Assembly (NCBI RefSeq): GCF_024166365.1
Contig: NC_064820.1
Span: 52,987,501-53,051,500, forward strand
Origin: Elephas maximus indicus
Taxonomy: Eukaryota > Chordata > Mammalia > Proboscidea > Elephantidae
DNA: 64,000 bases
Reading direction: 5' to 3'
Below the pieces are notes generated by a model. That model saw only the letters and a list, made by a program, of their open reading frames with translations, did no database searches and was not told the origin of the DNA. A program made the translations under genes and the position numbers. Positions 56,362 through 64,000 of this stretch are shown here, piece by piece (positions within the stretch are counted from its first letter, which is position 1; every line of letters begins with the position of its first letter).

Positions 56362-57406
56362 TGTTAAGCAAAATATCTTGCATCTTGCTTTTTTTTATAT
56401 TAACATAAAATATCTTCCATGGTGCTATAAAGGCTTTAGAGCTGTCTATCTGTTGTAGCACAACTGCTTTTTTCACTTCAGCAGTGACATTCTTTTTTTG
56501 ATTCTATTTCTGAGTTTCGCTTGGTGATAACAGAATTACTAGTTCTTTCTCCTTCATCTGATGCATTAAGCAGAGAATTGTTGTTTTATACAGTCTATGG
56601 TTTTAATGAAGCCTTAGAATATATACAGAAACTCAATGGATTAAAAAAAAAAAAAGCAAAGACAGAAAGCATGAAAGGATTTATTTTTAGTTGTGTGGCT
56701 GCTATCCCAACACCCCTTCCTGGTATCTCAAGATGGCAGCACCACACTGGCCCATTTATAATCCGGGAGATGATTAGAGAGTGTCCGAAATAGCAGCAAA
56801 AAAATGACTTTGGTTGAGCTCTAGAGTTCCTAAAGACAACGAAAAAGACAACGAAAGAGCCTCGTCGCCCATAATACACACTTGTTAGTCTTTCAAATCA
56901 CACTTCAATTGGAATGACAGTGCTTGAAGTAAATCACTCCATTAATAACTCAGCACAGCTACTTTCTGTTGCAGAGCTTGGAATGGCATGTTGAATGATA
57001 GGAGGCCTGCCCAAGTGCCTCAGTCAGTGTCCTCCAACAGCCCAAGTTAGGCATCCTTCATCATCCACACAGGCTGTTCAGCTTAGTCATTTTCCTGGGG
57101 ATGGTGAAGCCATTGCTGACAGCTCAGGCAAGGCTCCCTTCCCCATTATCCTCAACGTAAACTGAGGTAAATGCAGACACATCGTAAAGGACTGGTGCTG
57201 CTAATCCATGTAATAAACAAAATGGCACAGTCTCTGGTTATTAAAGCAAGGATTTGTACTGGAACTGAGGATATTTGGAAACATGTTCAAATCATTAACA
57301 CAGTCAAGAAATTCTTCCCTAAACTGTAGTTAAAAAAAGTCTCCTCTAAATTTTAAATGGATAAGAGTAAAGTAAAACAAAATGATAAAGATGTTTTAAA
57401 ACTCTA
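56362..57406. other. Unassigned DNA
   Basis: Includes an A-run near 56642 and moderately GC-rich sequence at 56980-57150. No recognised gene. Confidence 0.3.
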
Positions 57407-57422
57407 AAAGAAAATATGTTCA

Positions 57423-59408
57423 GTGCTGGCATAACTGGATACCCATCTGCAAAAAAAATTTAAAAAGACCCATACCTCACACCATGCACAAAAATTAACC
57501 CAAAATGGATCAAAGACCTAAATATAAAATCTAAAACAATACAGATCATAGAAGAAAAAACAGGGACAACACTAGGAACTCTAATACATGGCATAAACAA
57601 TATACAAAACATTACTAACAATGCAGAAGAAAAACTAGATAACTGGTAGCTCCTAAAAATTAAACACTTATGCTTATCCAAAGAGTTCACCAAAAGATTA
57701 AAAAGATTACATATAGACTGGGAAAAATTTTTAGCTATGACATTTCCAATCAGCATCTGATCTCTAAAATCTACATGATACTGCAAAAATTCAACACCAA
57801 AAAGATAACTAACCCCATTAAAAAATGGGCAAAGGATATAAACAGGCACCTCACCAAGGAAGACATTCAGGCAGCTAACAGACACATGAGGAAATGCTCA
57901 CAATCATTAGCCTTTAGAAAAATGTAAATGAAAACTAGATTGAGATACTATCTCATTCCAACAAGGCCAGCATTAATCCAAAAAAATACAAAACAATAAA
58001 TGTTAGAGAGGTTGTGGAGAGATTGGACCACTTATACACTGCCGATGGGAATGTAAAATGATACAACCATTTTGGAAAGCAATTTGGTGCTTCTTTAAAA
58101 GCTAGAAATAGAACTACCATATGATCCAGCAATCCCGCTCCTTGGAATATATCCCAGAGAAATAAGAGCCTTTACATGAACAGATATATGCATACCCATG
58201 TTCACTGCAGCACTGTTTATACTAGCAAAAACATGGAAGCAACCAAGATGCCCATCAACAGAAGAATGGATGAATAAATTATGGTATATTCACACAATGG
58301 AATACTACGTATTAATAAAGAACAATGGTGAATCCGTGAAACATTTCATAACATGGAGAAATCTGGAAGACATTATGCTGAGTGAAATTAGTCAGTTGCA
58401 AAAGGACAAATATTGTATGAGACCACTATCATAAGAACTCAAGAAATAGTTTAAACAGAGAAGAACATATTCTTTGATGGTTACAAGGGAGGGAGGGAGA
58501 GGGGTATTCACTAATTAGATAGATAACTATTTTAGGTGAAGGGAAAGACAACACAAAATACAGAAGAGGTCAGCACAACTGGACTAAACCAAAAGCAATG
58601 AAGTTTCCGGAATAAACCGAATGCTTTGAAGGCCAGAGTAGCAGGGGTGGGGGTCTGGAGACCATGGTTTCAGGGGACATCTATGTCAGTTGGGATAACA
58701 AAATGTGTTAAGAAAACATTCTGCATTGCACTTTGGAGAGTGGCTTCTGGGTTCTTAAACACCAGTAAGCAGCCATCTAAGAGGTATCAATTGGTCTCAA
58801 CCCACCTGGAGCAAAGGAGAAGGAAGAACACCAAAGACACAAGGAATTAGGAGCCCAAGAGACAGAAAGGGCCACATAAATCAGAACTACATCAGCCTGA
58901 GACCAGAAGAACTAGATGGCACCTGGCTACAACTGATGACTGCCCTGACAGGGAACACAACAGAGAATCCCTGATGGAGCAAGAGAGCAGTGGAGTGCAG
59001 ACCTCAAATTCTCTTAAAAAGACTAGACTTAATGGTCTGACTGAGACTAGAAGGACTCCAGAGGCGATGGTCCCCAGACCTTCTGTTAGCCCAAGACAGG
59101 AACCATTCCCAAAGCCAACTCTTCAGACAAGGATTGGACTAGACTACGGGATAGAAAATGATACTGGTGAAGGGTGAACTTCTAGGATCAAGTAGACACA
59201 TGAGCCTATGTGGGCAGCTCCTGTTGGGGGGAGATGAGAAGGCAGAGGTGGACAGAACCTGGCTGAATGGATACAGGGTGGAGAGGAGTGTGCTCTCTCA
59301 TTAGGGGGAGGGCAACTAGGAGTATATAGCAAGGCGTATATAAATTTTTGTATGAGAGACTGATTTGATTTGTAAACTTTCACTTAAAGCACAATTAAAG
59401 AAAAAAGG
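57423..59408 (+). mobile_element. 5'-truncated L1 with target duplication
   Basis: Runs from the late part of ORF2 ('ctggcataactggatac') through the 3' UTR to an A-rich tail. Target duplications aaagaaaatatgttca (57407-57422) and aaagaaaatattttca (59409-59424), one mismatch in 16. Same family as 34708-37474 but more decayed in ORF2, with a premature TAG near 57647 and a frameshift near 57727. Open pieces of ORF2 lie at 57670-57927 and 58198-58434. The 3' UTR again has a short G-rich run (58487-58504). Confidence 0.92.
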
Positions 59409-59424
59409 AAAGAAAATATTTTCA

Positions 59425-59974
59425 AATGTTTATCTGGTATCTGGATGGGGAAGACTTTTCAAGCTTATTGTAAGGGAAAAATCACATGGAAAACTATCAA
59501 TGAATTTCATTACAAAAGTCTTAAAACTTCTATATGTTAACATCATGAGCAAAATTAAAAGTCCATCAAAAGGCTGTAAAATATTGCAACCAATATGACA
59601 TTATTAATCATTTTAAACTATAGGTAATGGAATAAAAATAACAATGATATTTCAATAAGCTAAATATGCAACAATCATACACAGAATTTTCATGAAAGAA
59701 TAAAAACCAAAAAAAAACTCACAAATGTGAAAAACAAGTAGACTTTCACTTCCTGGAAGATGGAATAGACGTATTTTCCCCATTTCTCCACTAAGTACAA
59801 CTAAAACCCTGGACATTTTACATAAAACTAACATAAAAAAAAAATTTTTTTAAAAACAAAAAAAAACATAAGAGGTCTACAAATACCGAAAGAAGAAGGC
59901 AGATTAAATAAGGACTGAGACCCAAGGTTCAAAATGGTGGTGATTTCCCTGAATTTTCATTTTGTCTCGTATAC
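59425..59974. other. Unassigned DNA
   Basis: An A-run/T-run block at about 59836-59868. Nothing else. Confidence 0.3.
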
Positions 59975-60370
59975 TCCACTCTGAGCTCCAGCCACTATAA
60001 CCTTTCTGTTTCTCAAATGCTCCTTGTTATTCTGCCCCAGGGCCCTTGCACTGACAGATGCCTCATTTTAGAGCACCTTTCCTTTACTCCTAATCATTCT
60101 TTAGACTTCAGTTTTAGTAAGTTCCTCACATAATCTTCCTTTCACCATCCAAGTCTATTACTATATTCTTAGAAAAATAGTCACCTTTCCTTTATGGTTC
60201 TTACTATGGTCACTAATTAGATGCTTAATTTTATAAGCATTTCATTAATGCTTGTCTTTCCCATTAGATTATAATTACTGTAAGTGCAGTAAACATGACT
60301 GATTTTGTTCACCATGGTTCCTTGGAGTATAGTCCAATTCCAGTCATGCTGTAGATACTATTTGTTAAGT
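59975..60370 (+). repeat. L2 LINE 3' region
   Basis: 'gagctccagccactataacc', 'ccccagggcccttgcactga', 'attagattataattactgta', 'ttgttcaccatggttccttg'. L2 order. Confidence 0.72.
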
Positions 60371-60998
60371 ATACAAATAGTCAGTGCTGAGTCTTTAGTG
60401 TGAAACTCTGCCCACTCCATCACGCCTAAGAACTTCCCCACTGCAAAAATCTGCGCTTTTGTAAACCACATACTGTGTATTAAAGGCCACATACATCATT
60501 AAAAGTACAAGAACCTCCCGTTTGCTAATGTAATTTTTAAACAACTCATGTATAAAAATCAATGTACTTTACTACGTGCCTCTTTTTATTAACCACTTAA
60601 TTTCACATGCTGAGTACATACTCACACGGAACCTATTTTATCAAAGCAAAGTAGAATATTGTATCTGGGAAATATGTAACTAAGGATAGATGTCCAAGTA
60701 ATTCAGAAAATAGTGATTTTTCAGTTGTGAAAAGATGTTATAAGGCCTTCCAATGAAACTGAGTTTTGAAGACAATGCATTGGGAGGAGTAGAAAAATGG
60801 GCAGCCATCTGCATTTTAAACTGCAAATCATTCGAGAAACATCAAGGGCTAGAAAACAACTTTAGACTTGAGAAAGCTCTAGTTTGTACAAAGAGATATG
60901 ATCTTCCTCTCTCTCTTTCTCTGTCTAGGAGCAGCCATGGTAAATATCAGTTCTGGCATCTTATATTTCACCAAAAAAAAAAAAAAAGCAGCTTTTGA
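60371..60998. other. Unassigned DNA
   Basis: No gene. A-run at about 60973-60987 next to the SINE. Confidence 0.3.
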
Positions 60999-61238
60999 CC
61001 TCGAGCCAAGTCCAACTCATGGTGACCCCATATGTGACCAAGTGGAACTGTGCTCCGTAGGGTTTTCAGCAGCTGTGAACTTTCAGAAGTAGAACTGCAG
61101 TCCACAGAGTTTTCATTGGCCGTGACCTTTTGGAAGCAGATTGCCAGGCCTTTCTTTTAAAGCGCCACTGGCTGAGTTTTGAAATACCAGCCTTTATGTT
61201 GGTAGCCAAGCACGTAACCATTTGCACCAGCCAGGGAC
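60999..61238 (-). repeat. AfroSINE, 'gtccctgg' subtype, with a 47-bp internal duplication
   Basis: Antisense tail 'caagtccaactcatggtgac' to head 'ttgcaccagccagggac'. The central block occurs twice in tandem (61040-61086 and 61087-61133), which other copies have once. Confidence 0.83.
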
Positions 61239-62292
61239 TACACATATTCACCAAAAGACTGTTTTCACTCATTAAATGCAGCTGCAATGACAAAATCCGG
61301 CTGCACCCTTCACCATCTGTAGGATCTATTTTGAGCCTCACTTTGTTTGATTGCTGACTATTCTGAAGCCTTCTGACAACAGGTCAAATCCTAATCATTC
61401 TTTATCCTGTGCCCTTGAAGGCAAGAATGTAAATCAAACTCGTATTTACTATTCCGTGTCTTACCACGACTGCACTGCAAACACTGCATGAAGTCACTGT
61501 ACAACACAGGTTATAGGTACAAATACAACTAGAGTCGGTGTCGATTGTTTTCCTGATGGTACTGAGAACACTGAGTAGCTGAATTGTTCCTGTGAGTATT
61601 TTTCCATGCTCAAATGTGTGTAAATAATATCATTGTCTATTACATTGTTTTATGCCATACCAGGTAGGTTAGAAATGCAGGCCATTTTTCTTGTATTTTT
61701 GTACAAAGGAACACAGGCTTTACGACATTAAAGCATTGCTTTCTAGAAACTTTAACCTGATACGCATTTCCTAAATTTTCCTATAAAATGTTTTGGATTT
61801 TCTCCTGAGAAATAGTCCATAATTGAGACATAAATGTATTCAAAGTTTTAGGATATTGTTTCATTCTTGCTGAAGCTTTATTATAATTTTATATATTTAC
61901 AGAACTTGTCCAGGAATAGTGACTTATTTAGAAATTTTTTCTTCATATGTATTGGCTGCTGATGAACTTGGAAATAAACTGATGTAATAATAAAATAGGT
62001 GATCCAAGGAGTTTGTTAAGCTTTGTAAATATTATCACCTATAAAAAGAATAGCACACAGAAATATAAGCTTAATGCTGCTTCCTTTACTTAGTGAAGAA
62101 GATGAATGAAGTAAATGAACATAATGAATTAGAAAAATTTTCAACAAATATTCATATTTATAATAAGGTTAGAAATGAAAATTTTAGCAACCAAATTTTC
62201 ACACCGGTTTTTATTTTATTGAGAAAGAATGATGATAAGATTTCATAAATATAATCACATAAGCCAGACATGCTGGATTTATTCTACTACCT
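61239..62292. other. Unassigned DNA
   Basis: Nothing recognised. Confidence 0.3.
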
Positions 62293-62537
62293 TAGTTGTT
62301 AGGTGCCATTGAGTAGGTTCCAACTCATAGTGAACCTATGTACAACAGAACAAAACACTTCCCACTCCTGTGTCATATTCACAGTCATTGCTGTTTGAGC
62401 CCATTGTTGCAGCCACTGTGTCAATCCATCTCCCTGAGAGTCTTCCTCTTTTTTGCTGACCCTCTACTTTACCAAACATCATGTCCTTCTCTAGGAATTG
62501 GTACCTCCTGATAACATGTCCAAAGGATGTAAGGTAA
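62293..62537 (-). mobile_element. RTE-type LINE 3' end, antisense
   Basis: 'ttagttgttaggtgccattg' (antisense of the tail), 'cccattgttgcagccactgt', 'caaacatcatgtccttctct'. Only the last 245 bases. Confidence 0.83.
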
Positions 62538-62969
62538 TACTTTCGACTATCTTAGTTTGCTAACTATTATTTCTTTTTAGTATGATTATTTTGATTTCAT
62601 AGTTTCAGTAAGGTAGAAAATCAGCTAAAACTGAAAATTATGGTTTTTTTCAAGATAGCAGAGCTTAGACTAATGAGTCCCATGAATCTCTCTATCGGTA
62701 ATCCATAAAATTCCAATTTTTTAGTCTAAATTTTCTAGTTAAAGGTTTATAGTTAAATCTTAAAAAATTACCATGTTTTTTAATCATTAGAATTTTAACT
62801 GCTCTCATAATGTTTTTAACACTAATGCACCATATTTTGATTGCACGATTGCCCAACTTGGAGTTACGTAGCTTCCTACAGTGTTTGTCTGTACTAGGCA
62901 AGACTAAAACAAATATTTCCCAGCAAATAACTCTTTGGAAGATTTATTTGAATTTTAGGTACTTTTACA
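62538..62969. other. Unassigned DNA
   Basis: AT-rich, nothing recognised. Confidence 0.3.
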
Positions 62970-63508
62970 AAATCAAATTGTTTGCAATATAATTTACATA
63001 TAATAAAATGTGCAGACTTCAGTGCTATAGGTAAATGAGTTTTGACAAATGTATACTTCCATGCAGCCACCACCCCTGTACAGATGTAAAATATTTTCAT
63101 CACCTCAGAAGCTCCTCGGGGCCCCTTTTCAGTTAATCCTGTCCCACCACTTCCCACCCCAAAACAAAGATTTAACAAATTTTTATCACCATATATTAGT
63201 TTGATCTGTTCTATAATGTGATACAAATAAATTATATAACATTTATTCTGTTGCCCTCTTTCTTTGGCACAGAAATTTTTTTTTCTTATTTTGTTGTTTC
63301 AAATTTACAAAGCAAAACATGCAACAGTTCCTACACGTACTATTTGGCGACACTGATTACATTCTTCAAGTTGTGCAACAATTCCCACCCTCTTTTTCTG
63401 AGATGTGTCTCGCTCATTAACATAAACTCACTGAACCCTAAAGCTCCTGTCTAATCTTTCGAGTTGCTATTGTCAATTTGATCCCATATAGGTAGTTCTT
63501 CAAAGAGC
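62970..63508 (-). mobile_element. Old L1 3' UTR pieces, antisense
   Basis: 'gagttttgacaaatgtatac', 'cagccaccacccctgtac', 'atcacctcagaagctcc' match L1M 3' UTR. 'cgagttgctattgtcaattt' resembles another L1 3' UTR type, so this may be two adjoining pieces. Confidence 0.55.
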
Positions 63509-63509
63509 A

Positions 63510-64000
63510 TAACACTCATTTGATAAAGTCAAACACACATTCCTGATAAAAACTCAATAAATTATGAATAGAAGGGAAATTCCTCAACTTAATAAAGGCC
63601 ATCTATGCAAAACCAACAGCCAACATCATTCTCCATGGAGAGAGGCTGGAAGCATTTACCCTGACAACAGGAATAAGACAAGGATGCCCTTTATCACCAT
63701 TACTATTTAACATTGTTCTCAAAGTCTTAACTAGAGCAGTAAGACAAGAAAAAGAAATAAAGGGCAACCAAACTAGAAAGGAAGAAGTAAAACTATCCCT
63801 ATTCACACATGATATGATACTATACATAGGGAAACCCAAAGATTCCACAAGATAATCACTGGAACTAATAGAAAGATTCAGCAGAGTAGCAGGTTACAGG
63901 ATCAACATACAAAAATCAGTTGGATTCCTATACACTGACAAAGAGAACTTCGAAAAGGAAATCAGGAAAACATGACCACTTATAATAGTCCCTAAAAAGA
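63510..64000 (+). pseudogene. L1 ORF2 reverse transcriptase fragment, runs off the window
   Basis: One frame, from about 63568 to a TAA at 63854, reads '[20 protein letters not shown]' (RT motif) and then '[11 protein letters not shown]'. The usual catalytic 'FADD' is FTHD here, so one of the paired Asp residues is lost. Later codons to 64000 continue as L1 ORF2 with further breaks. It joins in order with the start of the L1 at 34708, so it is the same family. The left end lies between an old antisense L1 and this copy. The rest is outside the window. Confidence 0.87.

Noticed and set aside
57460..57885. 141-codon minus-strand open frame
   Set aside because: Antisense of L1 ORF2; the same shadow occurs at 35152-35544.
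1..64000. CRISPR arrays, operons, bacterial promoters or phage genes
   Set aside because: The window is mammalian nuclear DNA; no regularly spaced repeats with unique spacers and no ribosome-binding-site-led gene runs are present. The repeated elements are scattered in both directions.

Overview
The window is eukaryotic nuclear DNA from a placental mammal, almost certainly an afrotherian and most likely an elephant or a close relative. The evidence is the dense set of tRNA-like SINEs of the AfroSINE type (about 30 copies, both strands), copies of an RTE/BovB-type LINE with the same 3' tail as those SINEs, and L1 copies whose 3' UTRs all belong to one lineage-specific type. Old mammal-wide repeats (MIR, L2, old L1) lie underneath. 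The species is inferred from recalled family consensus sequences, not from a search.

I found no host protein-coding gene, rRNA, functional tRNA or CRISPR array. The sequence is AT-rich and looks like a gene desert or a deep intron. The longest open frames belong to retrotransposons: the C-terminal part of L1 ORF2 at 34889-36094 and a series of in-frame segments of an RTE polyprotein at 51717-54161.

Layout. 1-8.2 kb: SINEs, three RTE fragments, a solo LTR (2275-2866) and a foldback element split by a MaLR-like LTR (6571-7345). 8.9-11.1 kb: a three-part poly(A)-punctuated insertion (8982-9836) beside an old L1 3' UTR that is split by a solo LTR. 12.4-14.2 kb: a Tigger-like DNA transposon with a GC-rich core and an ancient broken repeat. 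15.6-22.3 kb: SINEs, two antisense L1 3' UTRs (one split by a class-I-like LTR with a duplicated U3 block), an old L1 and a MIR. 22.3-34 kb: mostly old unique-looking sequence with SINEs, MIR/L2 pieces and a hybrid tRNA-Gly/RTE SINE. 34.2-37.5 kb: an RTE tail and a 5'-truncated L1 with target-site duplications. 37.8-39.1 kb: a palindromic foldback element and a MaLR-like LTR carrying a SINE. 40.3-48.1 kb: SINE cluster, old L1 split by an LTR, a solo LTR, an L2 split by an RTE fragment, and a second foldback element. 50.8-54.6 kb: a homopurine tract, a 38-bp perfect palindrome and a near-full-length RTE. 57.4-59.4 kb: a second young L1. 59.9-64 kb: L2, a duplicated SINE, an RTE tail, an antisense L1 and an L1 ORF2 fragment running off the end.

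How the parts relate. RTE supplies the reverse transcriptase. The SINEs carry tRNA-like promoters and end in the RTE tail, so they look like RTE parasites. L1 copies and the poly(A) composite show L1-type target-site duplications. The solo LTRs mark old ERVL/MaLR-like and class-I-like insertions. Nesting with readable target duplications allows a relative insertion history.
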